Positions 1-16,400 of a stretch of 64,000 nucleotides of DNA are shown here, in pieces. Within the stretch, counting starts at the first letter, position 1; each line of letters opens with the position of its first letter. The notes below the pieces were generated by a model that saw nothing but the letters and a program-made list of their open reading frames with translations, ran no database searches and had not been told where the DNA came from. The position numbers and the translations under genes were made by a program. Origin of the DNA: Epinephelus fuscoguttatus (Eukaryota; Chordata; Actinopteri; Perciformes; Serranidae); assembly GCF_011397635.1 (NCBI RefSeq), contig NC_064773.1:1494501-1558500 (forward strand), in the 5' to 3' direction.

Positions 1-5392
<5,392 letters not shown>

Positions 5393-6750
5393 GCTGGTTC
5401 ACCTGTCAGTCACCTGCACAGACTCCTGACCGGCCGCCGGCTGCACAGACCTCTTTATATATTTTTATATTGCTATGAGTACTTTTCAGGAGAGTAAAGA
5501 TTGTCGTCATGGTTCACCGACACGCCGGCGCATCGTTGGCTCTTCGCTCTCCTCCCTGCGGCGGCTGCAGCATGAAAAGCTTTGATAATTAAATATTAAA
5601 CCACCTTTGTCTCATCCAAAGCAGATATAAGAACACTTTATCAAACAGCTGTCACTCAGACTGACGCAGGAGGGGTTGTGCTGTTTGTGGCGAGCCGTTA
5701 ACGGACTGGACTACAGGTTTGTGTCATCACAGGGTGGGCGGAGTTACAGGACAGACTGTTCAAGAGCCTTCGAACAAAGCATCAAACCTTCATCTGCTGC
5801 TGGACGCACACGCTGCCGTCGCAACAATATAATAATGATTAACCCTTTGAATCCTGGAGCGATGTCACTTTACGGCTTTCATGAATATTGAACCCTGAGG
5901 GAATCGATTACTTTCAGAAACATGGGGAAAAATAGCAACGAGCAACTTGGTGAGAACTGCCCGAAAAATTGCAAAAAATTAATAGATTTAGAAATTTAAA
6001 AAATAACTAGGGAAAAGCTTTATTTATAATTATTATTATTACATTTTAAAATTATTTTACAGAATTGTTTTAAATTTTTTAAACTTTTTTCAACTAATTT
6101 TCTTGTTTTTCATTTTTTATTAATGTCTTGCAAATTTTTTGGGTAATTTCGTCTTTCGTTTGTTGCTCATTGCTTCTTCCAATATTTTTGAAAAACATGC
6201 CAGTTTGCTCGGGTTTCAGAGGGTTAATAAAATGCGAGCACAAAATGTTTCAACGCGGTACTTCATCCTCAGTGTCTGTACTTTTTTGATACCACGTGTT
6301 TAAAATAAAACAATCTCTGTGAACTCTGCATTTGATCATCAATTCATATCCAGAGTTCCTAATAGATTTCTCTTTTTTTAATCGAAAGTGTTTACAGTCT
6401 CGTTCATTGTCATTTTTATTCATTTTCTTCTTTATTTTTCTTTTATTTGTAGCATTTTTACAGGACTGAGGCTGTGATGAGGATTTTATTACATTTTTAT
6501 TTCTAGTTTTTTATTTCCTTTGTGAGAAAACATTTCAGGAGGCGGTCTGATGCACCGTCTCTGTGTGGACGCAGCAGGGACGAGGTCACAACAGGATCTA
6601 AAGTCTAACTGTATCAGTACAGAGGTTCAAACTGAGCATGCTCAGTAGGTCTGAATCGTCAGTGCAAAACTCTCCCTGTCGTCATTTTTACTTCACTGTG
6701 TTCAATGTTCTCAGTCTGCTGAATAAAACCTGATGTGATGACTTCACAGC
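5393..6750 (+). other. slc35e3: SLC35E3 3' UTR and poly(A) signal
   Basis: AT-rich non-coding sequence after the TAG. AATAAA at 6722-6727 is followed about 20 nt later by a CA and a T/G-rich stretch (GCTGTTTGTTTCTCTG), a good cleavage site. An earlier AATAAA near 6226 could give a shorter transcript. UTR length is inferred, not shown. Confidence 0.5.
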
Positions 6751-7679
6751 TGTTTGTTTCTCTGCTGGTTCACTGGCTGTGGAGACTTTCCACAGATACA
6801 GACGTGTTCAGATATTAGTCCGTTTACTTCAATAAAAGTACAGAGGCATTATCAGCTCAAGTATCAAAGCAAGGCACAAAAAACTTCAGTTGGAGCTTCA
6901 TTAGTTTAAACATCTCTATATACAGCTCAGTCCAGTGACTCAGCCTCAGGGTCCTCCAGCAGCCCAGTCACCAGAATAAATGCCAGCATTGTACATTTCT
7001 GTAAACCATAAATACTGTAGGAGTTATATCTGAATGAGTTACAGTCTTCTCTGGTGCTCATGGTTTCAGTAAAATGAACTGAACCGAGCTAACATTTAAA
7101 CATTTATATGTGTATGTGATCTAAACAGCTAAGTAATGTTAGCTCAAGTGGGAAGTCAACAATCTGGTTTTATACATTCAACAACTTCTATAAAAATGAA
7201 CTGCTTGGTTACCAGACCAGGCCTCTAATTGAGGCAGGCCTTTATTTGTCTACATTTGTAGCTACACTGAGCTGGTAAAAGGGACTGGGTCGTTAACGTG
7301 GGACGAGGCTTTTAACTGAAGTTTTCCCGTATGTTACATTTGCACATGGAGGATGGTGTGACACGTCAGAGCTGCAGACACTGTTCAACACCAACAAACT
7401 ATAAACTAGTTGTAGTCGTTTGATCCTGTCACTGTTTTTCCAGCAGCAACTGAGTCCCTGAAATCAGGTATTTCAAGACAAGCCAAAACATGACCTTTTC
7501 CTCACCATAGACAGGTGGTTTTTGTGCCTTAACATCATGTTAACCACAGCGTTGTTGAAAAGGAAAGTTTCAGTGTGTGTCACTACAGAATAACATACAA
7601 ATGTATCTGTGGTCTGCAGAAATGTACGATGCCAACATTTATTCTGGTGGTTGGGCCGCCTCCAGAGAGTCAGCAGATA
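6751..7679. other. Intergenic DNA, no gene seen
   Basis: Sequence of mixed composition between the SLC35E3 3' end and the GAA/GAC tract. No credible exon, RNA gene or full transposon is recognised on either strand. Confidence 0.5.
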
Positions 7680-7990
7680 AATCTGAAGAAGACAATGAAG
7701 AAGAAGAAGATGAAAAAGAAGACGATGAAGAAGATGAAGACGAAGACGATGAAGTAGAAGACAAAGACAATGAAGAAGAAAACGAAGAAGATGACGACCA
7801 AGAAGATGAAAAAGAAGACGACGAAGAAGATGAAGACGAAGACGATGAAGTAGAAGACGAAGACAAAGACAATGAAGAAGACGACAACAAAGAAGATGAA
7901 AAAGAAGAAGAAGATGAAAAAGAAGACGAAGACGATGAAGAAGAAGAAGACAACGAAGAAGAAGAAAAAGATGAAAAAGAAGGCGAAGTT
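7680..7990. repeat. GAA/GAC-rich purine tract
   Basis: About 310 bp of imperfect GAAGAC, GAAGAA and GATGAA triplets, nearly all purine on the + strand. All three forward frames and the reverse are open for long stretches (poly-acidic, poly-lysine or poly-serine translations), which is a by-product of composition. No splice structure or homologous domain accompanies it, so I read it as a microsatellite-like tract and not a gene. Confidence 0.85.
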
Positions 7991-8811
7991 TTCAGTTTTT
8001 GGATTCCTCTTTGTCCGTTTTAAAATGTTGGATCATTTATGGAAGTACTGTTTAAAACCTTAAACAGTTCATTGCAATTCAAAATCTTGTGTTTTCCTGT
8101 CACACATCATCTGCAAATAACGAGTAACAGTCGCACCATCTGAGATGTATGGTGGAGTAAAAGTATAGAAAACAGAGAATGGAAACACTCAAGTACAAGT
8201 AACTAAGTTTAAAGTGAGTAATCGTATCTGTGAAGGAATCTTGTGCTCTTGAGGCCTTCAGCCTCGCTCAGTGAAGGAAGTGGGCGACAGTTATAATTAA
8301 GGCAACAGTCAGGTCAGCAGGAGGTCAGGCTGCTTGACCTTTGTTATGAACACACTCCATCTTTGTCTCCCAGTCGTGGCAGAGGGAGCACAGCTGGCTC
8401 TGTTGCCATAGCGCCCAAGGTTAAGAGGAGGGGACACGGCCCTGTGTCTCAGGCTCAACAGACCAGAGTCTCTGTATAGATACGTGGGTTTTGTTAGAGA
8501 CAGTGGAGGTGATTCAGAGCCAGGGGAGCAGGCTGGTTGGTTAAAGTCAGTGACCAATAGAAACGTCACACAGCCAGAGATCAGGACGGAATTTGGGAAC
8601 GTGGAGTGACTCACAAGGGAACACTGTTTGGGTTAAAGACAAGGACACATGGGCGAGGACACCCTCAGAGTCTGTGGACACTGTGTTACGCTCTGTGTGT
8701 TCAAATGTGATTCGCCTCAAACGAGCCTTCGTTAAATACTGTGTGAGATCCATCATAGTCTTCCTCAGCTGTTAAATCGTCAGCTCTGATTTCTTCAACA
8801 GTACTGAGTTG

Positions 8812-9601
8812 GGGCCCGTCCCAATACCCTCCTTAGCCCTACGCCTACATTTGCTCTTTCCCGCGAGGGGTAGTGGTGTCCCAATTCCTTTTTGCGTGTA
8901 GGGGTAGGGGGCGTAAAACTAGCCCTTCGGAGCAGATGCTGACTTGCCAGCAAGGGGTAATCGTTGCCATGGCTACCACTGAGCAAGAGACGGGAAAAAA
9001 GTTCATACATGTACGTATAATTTCGCAAATAAACATGGAACTTTTGTAAAAACGTTTTTGAATAACTGTGTATTTGTGTATAGAACAGTACAACATTTTT
9101 TTTTATCGCTATTCACGATGTCTAGATTAGAGTTGACAGAACTTGCCAGCTAGCTAACGTTACCGTCCTCCTTGCTTGTTAGCTAGCTAGCTAGCTTGCA
9201 CTATCTGGCGTCTGTCATCTGTCCTGTTCTGCAAAATTGTCGGACTTTTCACATTATGATAACACGCCAGCTAGCATAACTATGCTGCCTCGTAATGTTA
9301 GCTGGTTAGCTAGCTACCAGAAGTCCCCTGTCGTCTGTCGTTCATCAAACGAAACATGATGAATGCGGCAAACACGGTCAGTAGGATGAACTCAATCGGA
9401 GACTCCATTGTAGATGCCCGTTGGAAATGTAGATGGCTCGCAGCTTCCTGTTTAAAATAGTTGTGTATGCGTGAACGTAACCGACGCGGTGACGTAGTGA
9501 GTGGTGTCCCAATTCTTAGGGAAAGATTTTTACCCCTACCCCTCGTTGCTTCATTTGGAGGGCCAAGGGGTAGTGGACAAGGGGGGTATTGGGATTGGGC
9601 C
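8812..9601. mobile_element. Non-autonomous DNA transposon (about 790 bp) with terminal inverted repeats
   Basis: The left end GGGCCCGTCCCAATACCC and the right end GGGTATTGGGATTGGGCC are inverted copies. Subterminal blocks (GTAGGGGTAGGGG / CCCCTACCCCTC, GTGGTGTCCCAATTC on both sides) extend the symmetry. The interior has CTAGCTAGCTAG runs and no transposase. The target duplication is unclear (TTG on the left, TAA on the right). The superfamily is uncertain; PIF/Harbinger-like is one option. Confidence 0.75.
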
Positions 9602-9799
9602 TAACTCCTCAGTCCTGCAGACGTGATGTTCAGGCTCGCCTCGAGTTAAACTGTAACAGTAACGAGTCAATAAACCTGCCGTCGGTACAGAAGTCAAACA
9701 GAATGAGAACATGGTTTCATTTATTATAAACACACCAACCGAGCAGAGTTTAACTGTGAACAGCTCCTCTGTGCAGCTCTCAGTGCCGCCCTGTGTGTG

Positions 9800-9800
<1 letters not shown>

Positions 9801-9839
<39 letters not shown>

Positions 9840-9916
9840 ACAAGGGTTGCTGTTGTAGCTTTATTGACACAGTGCTAATGACACACACACACACACACAC
9901 ACACTCTCTCTCTCAG
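9801..9916. repeat. Compound microsatellites (GT)n(GA)n and (CA)n(CT)n
   Basis: (TG)n followed by (GA)n at 9801-9839, then about 40 bp of unique DNA, then (AC)n followed by (TC)n at 9881-9916. Confidence 0.95.
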
Positions 9917-10399
9917 TGTGGCAGCAACTTTCAGATGAATGAAGGATTTGGAAAAAGAGAGTGTTTAAAATATTTGTCGTGTCCTGAGGAGGAGAGTCTG
10001 AGAGCTGCTGTAACACGACCTCACTGAGACTGTTCTGTTTCTCTGGAGCTCCACTTTAGTTTAAACCCTTTAAATTCTAATTTCATTACATTTCAGCTTC
10101 AGTTTGGTTTGTAACAGCCGTTCAGTTAAAGGTACATCCCACGATTTTGTTATAAAAACCCAAAGTACAACTACTGCTGCTACTGGTGCATGTTGTCAGT
10201 GGCAGAGAAGAATTCACATCTTTCCTTATATACAAACATCATTATTACATAAAATAATTGTCCTACAAGTAAAGGTTCTATATTGAAAATGTTTCTCAAC
10301 CAAAGGTATGAGTGCTTTTGGCGTAAGAAAAAGTTTCTACGTCGAAAAATGGTGGCTTCTTCTCACACCCAGAAATGAATGAATGAATGTATTTTCAGT

Positions 10400-10494
10400 C
10401 AGGCAGAATCAGTGGCGCCAACATGAGGGGTCCTTCCGCCGTTCACACGGAAACCGACGGTAATGACCGATGTTTGTTATGCTACAACTAGCAG
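10400..10494 (+). other. upf2: Candidate non-coding first exon of UPF2
   Basis: The first coding exon of UPF2 begins directly after a splice acceptor (CAG at 13122-13124), so an upstream non-coding exon must exist. A good donor, CTAGCAG/GTAAAC, lies at 10494/10495 at the edge of a locally CpG-richer stretch (about 10.42-10.92 kb). The TSS is not defined, and other donors in 10.5-10.95 kb are possible. Confidence 0.25.
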
Positions 10495-11644
10495 GTAAAC
10501 ACTTTCATGTTTCAGTGATATTTACACGGAAGTTAGAGCAGCTAAATGTGTATTTATGGTGAACATGATTTGAAGGTGTCGCCGTGAGGAGTTAACACAC
10601 ACTAACTGTCAGTTTAACGCTGTCAAAACGTTTGTTTACATCCGTTTCTGTGCGTGCAGTCAGGTGGCTAACGGCGCTAGCTGTGCTAATGCTAACTCTG
10701 CTTCCGTTATTAATTTATGTTCACATTGAAAACGTGACAGCGTTTCAATATGGCCACGAAGCGGACTGTCTTCTTAACAGCCAACATTAAACTGATTTGT
10801 CGTGCGTTTCACTGATTTAAAAGAGAGCTAACGTGCTAACCAAGCTAACACAGCTAGGCTAGGCGGCTAACGGGGGCTGTCTGCAGCGGCGCTGCTGTGT
10901 GGGTGTGTATGAGCGGCTGGAGGATCAGACTGTGGGTGACTTGTTTGAATGCTACTTTTAACGAGTCTGTATTTTAAATATTTAAATGTACATACTGCAT
11001 GTGTACACTGTAGTGTCTGCAGCGGTGGAAGAAGTATTCACATCCTACTCTGCAGTAAAACTACTGTCACCGCACTGTGGAAATGCTCCTCTACAAGTAA
11101 AAGTCCTGCAGTCAAAACTTTACTGAATAAAAGCTGGTGTCAACAACATGCACCTAAAGTAGTTAAAGTTAAAGTCGGTATGTTGCAGTTAAATGTTTTT
11201 CTGTTCTGTATGATGTGATTGATGAATATTCCTGCTGCTGTACATGTGTCATTTCCTGCTGTACATATTTACTGTTAGGCAGCTTCATCCTCAGCAATGC
11301 ATCATATTCTGTGAGATCATCATGTGTCTGCAGGTCCTCTAAAAGTCTTAAGATGTCTTCACTGTAATTTAAATATATAAATATGAGGCCTTAAAAGTAA
11401 AAAAATGAAAGTCTTAAAGTTGAAATTGCGACATCCTTATTGCCACAGAGATGTTATCTAATTTCATTTTTCCATCCTTGTATTTTTTGTCGTCAAAATG
11501 AGTCCAGCTCTTCTGTGTGAAAGGTCCCAATCTTTACACCTGTCACTGAATATAATGCTGTCTTTTTACTTTATACCTGCACTCACCTGTTGGTAAGATG
11601 TAGACTCATCTAGCTCACTCTATCAACCATATTCCTATTAAAAC

Positions 11645-12129
11645 TAGAGTTGTACCGATACCAGTATCGGAAATGCCTCCGATACTGCCTAAAATGTGGT
11701 ATGGGATATTGGCGAGTACAGCCTATGACCAATCCGATACCACGTAATGCCTCATGTCATTACGCATACGCACGCTACAGGCAAACACAACAGAAACGGA
11801 GTGGAGTTTAAAAAGCATTCTACTGTAGCCTTTAAAATGTCTTTTTTACCAAATTGTGTGGCTGCACTTCAACCTGTGTCTTGATCTGTGTCAACACTGG
11901 ATAATAATAATAATAATAATAAAGTTTTATGGCATTCATTCTACTATTATGTATTTATTTCTTAATATTTTACACAGAGTTTTAGGAGTTGAGACATACA
12001 ACAATTCATATCTCATCCATTTTTATTTTACACGCTGGTATCAGATCGGTACTTGGTATCGGCAGATACCTAAGGTTCACGGATCGGAATCGGTATCGGG
12101 AAGGAAAAAGTGGTAGCGGTACATCTCTA
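11645..12129. mobile_element. hAT-type MITE (485 bp) with 8-bp target duplication
   Basis: Terminal inverted repeats TAGAGTTGTACCGATACC and its imperfect inverse ending CGGTACATCTCTA. The interior is rich in GATACC/GGTATCG motifs plus a short (TAA)n. The flanks are ATTAAAAC (11637-11644) and CTTAAAAC (12130-12137), 7 of 8 matching, the length expected of hAT. No transposase is present, so it would be mobilised in trans. Confidence 0.85.
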
Positions 12130-13124
12130 CTTAAAACCCGCCCCTGCACGGGACCACATACGTATGTATATGCGTATGTGTTTTACATGTATCTCATCAG
12201 GGAGGTACATGGTTTTCAGTGGACAGGAAGAAACTACAGCTGTCACACCAGTGTGGTGTGGTAAAAAGTACGAGATTTACCTTTGAGATGGAGAAGTATA
12301 TCATATGTTAATGTACTTAGTTACATTCTCCCACTCCAGGGAGTCATCAAGAAATTTAAACTAAATAATAATAACAGTTATTTATATTACTATTATATTA
12401 CTATTATTATATTATATTACTATTATATTAGAACTTCAAAACTGGAGATCACAAAGTGCTGGACAAGGAAAAACACAAAGAAAAATACACATAGAACATT
12501 ATATATAAATACAAAGTGAGAATACTAGACTATAAAATTTTACTTCATGTCACACACACAAATCGTTCCAGGTTTGTGCCTCTCATTTGCCTCTCTCACG
12601 TTTAGTCACATCCTTCCTTTTTCTCTCTGAAAAACAAATACCCGCTGATCTGAAAATATACAGGAAGTCGTTTAACATCATTTAATTGTGAAGATATTTT
12701 CAGATTAAAAAAGATTTAAAACATTTTAAAAATTCATCTGCTGCACTAAAAAGATTTTTAAACCATCTCTGAATTAGTTTCATTAACGTAGCTGTGCTTG
12801 ATTTTAACAGATATCTTATAAAATATTGTAACATCAGTAATATTTGTGAGTAATTTTGGAAAGAAAACAGTATTGAAAGAAACACCGGTGTTCACCAATA
12901 AAACTGATATTAAAGTTTAAAAATTGTGTTGATGTTGTTAAACAAGGAGACTAACATGAGGCATCTCTGTCCACCATCTTTATCTGAATTAGGATAATTA
13001 GGAAGAGGGTTAATTATGTTTTCTGTTGTTCAACAGATGAAATATTTATTCATACAGATGATTCGAAGAGTCTTTAAAGAATCTGGACTCATAAATAACT
13101 TTTGTTCTCATCGTCTCCCCTCAG
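12130..13124. other. AT-rich DNA upstream of the UPF2 first coding exon
   Basis: AT-rich, with a TAT/TTA microsatellite-like stretch near 12365-12435. It is probably UPF2 intron 1. No other feature is recognised. Confidence 0.4.
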
Positions 13125-13125
13125 T

Positions 13126-13493
13126 ATGCCTGCTGAACGCAAGCGCTCAGTAAACATGGACGAGAAAGACGTTTGCAGCTTCAGCAACAAGGACAAAGAG
13201 AAGGACAGAGACGGTGACAGACGACCAGCGTCCGCCCGGGACAAAGCAAAGGACGAGGCCAAGATGAGCGGGAAAAAAGACGGCGGCAAGGAGGAGAAGA
13301 GGAAGCGTCTGGAGGAGGAGAAGAAGAAGAAGGAGGAAAAGGAGCGGAGAAAGAAAGAGGAGGAGAAACAGAAAGCGGAGGAGGAGCAGAAGAAGAAAGA
13401 GGAGGAGGAGAAGAGACAGCAGGAGGAGCAGGAGAGGAAGCTACAGGAGGAGGAGTCCAAGAGACAACGTGAGGAGGAGGCAGCTCTTCTCAA
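13126..13493 (+). CDS. upf2: UPF2 coding exon 1: charged N-terminal coiled coil
   Basis: Encodes residues 1-122. After MPAERKRSVNMDEKD, most of the exon is Lys/Glu/Arg (EEKKKKEEKERRKKEEE-like), predicted as a long single helix or coiled coil with nuclear-localisation-like basic runs, as in the human protein. The ATG lies one base after the acceptor, so the 5' UTR comes from an upstream exon. The purine-rich composition also leaves the reverse strand open, which is not a gene. Confidence 0.95.
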
Positions 13494-16400
13494 GTAAGTC
13501 AAGTTAGCTGATGATAATATTGATGATGCAGTGGGTTTAGGTGCAACACAACAGTGCACCATATTATTGTTTAAATCAATAATAATATAACAATATAATC
13601 TTGTTTCCATATCTGAAGGCTTTTCACACTGTGTTAACGCCTTGTTTTGAAAACGTAGTCATTTGAGTATCCGAGGTCGTTTCAGTGCGTTTACAGGTCA
13701 GAATACAGGAGCGCTCCAATTTTAGCTGCAGCTGCTTTGACCACGGAGACTTGAGTGACGGTTAGCGTGACGCAGAAACATCAGACGCTGCTCAGGAGGA
13801 TTTGATCCGGCTTGGCTGACCATGAAAAAGACTGCGGTCAAACCCGCCGTCACTGGCATCTCTGTGGTCAAACCAGCTGCTGCTAAAGTTGGAGACAAAC
13901 ACAGGCAGAGCAGAACAAAGTCTCTGAGGGAAGAGCAGATGCAACAATGACGTTTACAATGGCAGGGAAAGATCTGGGACCAGTTGCACACAACACATTA
14001 AGTTTTCTCCTGAAGTATGACACTTAAGGCTTAATTTCTCCTTAGCTAGGGGACCTGCACAGTTGCACAGAATCCCTTAAAAGATTTCCTTAGTTTAGAA
14101 AAAAACATTTATTGCGATGAAAGAGATTTCACAGCAAGAAAAGTTTCCATGGAGATTGTTTGCTTGGACTCAAGCTGTTATTGTCTCACAAAGTTGTCTC
14201 ATAGTTCAATAGTGAAAAATGTCATAAGAAAAGAAGACATCCAAATGTCACAGTATTTATCTCTGTCCAACTGATCCCATTTTTACTGATAAATTCCTCC
14301 CTTCTGTTTTCTGCTGCGTGGAAATCCTACAGCCCGAAATATTTTCTGTACCTGAAAAGTACCGTTCAGTATTGAACAGCATGTTGATATCAGGACGTAC
14401 GCCTTGTCAGAAAAGGCCCGAGAAGGAAGTGATGTATTTACTGTTGCATTACGTTTCCTGCAACCATTCAGAATGCCAAACCCAGAGTAGTTATCGTCTC
14501 CTTTACCGTGGTCTTCATCATGTATCTTTCTCTATTTCCTCTCACGTCTGCAGGGAGAAGGAGGAGGGGCATCAGCTGCACCAGGAGGCCTGGGAGCGCC
14601 ATCAGTGCAGGAAGGACCTCCGCAGTAAGAACCAGAACGCCCAGGAGGGTCGACCCGAGGAGGCCTTCTTCAGCCGACTGGACTCCAGCCTTAAAAAGAA
14701 CACCGCCTTCGTGAAGAAGCTGCGCACGCTCACCGAACAGCAGCGAGACTCGCTCTCCAATGACTTCGCCTCGCTGAACCTCAGCAAGTACATTGGCGAG
14801 GCCGTGAGCTCCGTGGTGGAGGCCAAGCTGAAGATCTCTGACGTGGGCTGCGCCGTCCACCTGTGCTCTCTCTTCCACCAGCGCTACGCCGAGTTCGCTC
14901 CATTACTCCTCCAGGCGTGGAAGAAGCACTTTGAAGCAAGGAAGGAGGACAAGGCGCCCAACGTGAGCAAGCTGCGTACAGACCTGCGCTTCATAGCCGA
15001 GCTCACCATCGTTGGCCTGTTCACGGACAAAGAGGGGCTCTCTCTCATTTACGAGCAGCTGAAGAACATTATCGGGACCGACAGGGAGACGCACACACAC
15101 GTGTCGGTGGTGATCAGCTTCTGTAAGCACTGTGGGGATGACATCGCCGGTCTGCTGCCCCGAAAGGTGAAACTGGCAGCTGAGAAGTTCGGCCTGAGCT
15201 TCCCTCCGAGCGAGATCATCAGCACAGAGAAACAGCAGCCCTTCCAGAACCTTCTGAGGGAGTACTTCACCTCTCTCACCAAACACCTGAAGAAGGACCA
15301 CCGTGAGCTGCAGAACACCGAGAGGCAGAACAGGTGACGTTAACGCTTTCAGCTCCATGGTCACTTTTGTTCTTTACCACGATGAGACGTCCTGACATCT
15401 TGTCTTCTTCCTCTCCAGGCGTATCCTACATTCCAAAGGGGAGCTGAGTGAGGACAGACACAAGCAGTATGAAGAGTTTGCCACTTCCTACCAGAAGCTG
15501 CTGGCCAACACTCAGTCTCTGGCTGATCTGCTGGATGAGAACATGCCAGAGCTTCCTCAGGACAAGACGGTGCAGGAGGGTACGTCTCCTCTCTTTATGA
15601 GAATCATAGATACATTGAAAGTGGTCTTTAAAGTATGACATTTGTTTTTATGTATGTAATGTTGTCTTGTTTCTGCTCTCTCAGAGCACGGCCCCGGCAT
15701 TGACATCTTCACTCCTGGTAAGCCCGGAGAGTACGACCTGGAAGGAGGGATCTGGGAGGACGAAGACGCTCGAAACTTCTATGAGAACTTGGTGGACCTG
15801 AAGGCGTTCGTCCCCGCCATCCTCTTCAAAGACAACGAGAAGAGTGGCCAGGGCAAAGACAAGGAGGACGGCAAAGGTATATGTGATATAAAGGACACAG
15901 ACAGATGAGGAAAGAGTTTCACTCAGAGGTTTGTTCTGACTGTTGCTGTTTGGTTCAGACGGCAGAGAGGGGAAGGACTTGGCCAGCACCACAGAGGAGC
16001 TGGAGCTGGAGCTGGAGGCTCTGGACATCACAGACGAACCTCTGGAACTGGAGGGACCAGACGAGGCAGAGAACGAAGAACTGGCCAAGAAGCTGCTGGA
16101 TGAGCAAGGTAAACACTCAGAGATGTGACGGTGAATTTAACGTGGTAGCAATGAAACATAGTACAGTAACTGCAGTTAGATGTTTTTTCCAAATCATTGA
16201 ACCCGAATTCAAACAACAGAATCTGTAAAAATTAATTCATGTGTCGCGGCGCTGTGAAGTCTACCTCAGCTGAGAACAGAGAAATGACTGAATCGTTCCT
16301 GAGTCATCAGAACAGCCCTGATTTTATGACCCTTTATTCTCATAGAACAAGAGGATGAAGAGGCGAACACAGGGTCCCACCTGAAGCTGATCGTGGACGC

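Noticed and set aside
7577-8023. Acidic 148-residue frame and its poly-Ser antisense
   Set aside because: Composition-driven openness of a GAA/GAC tract in every frame; no exon structure or homologue recognised.
9801-9916. Perfect hairpin between the GT/GA and CA/CT tracts
   Set aside because: The order of the dinucleotide blocks is not inverted (GT-GA then CA-CT), so the tracts cannot pair as one continuous stem.
13089-13610. Ser-rich frame opposite UPF2 exon 1
   Set aside because: Antisense shadow of Lys/Glu codons of UPF2 exon 1.
14468-14878. Minus-strand frame over UPF2 exon 2
   Set aside because: Antisense shadow of a GC-rich conserved exon.
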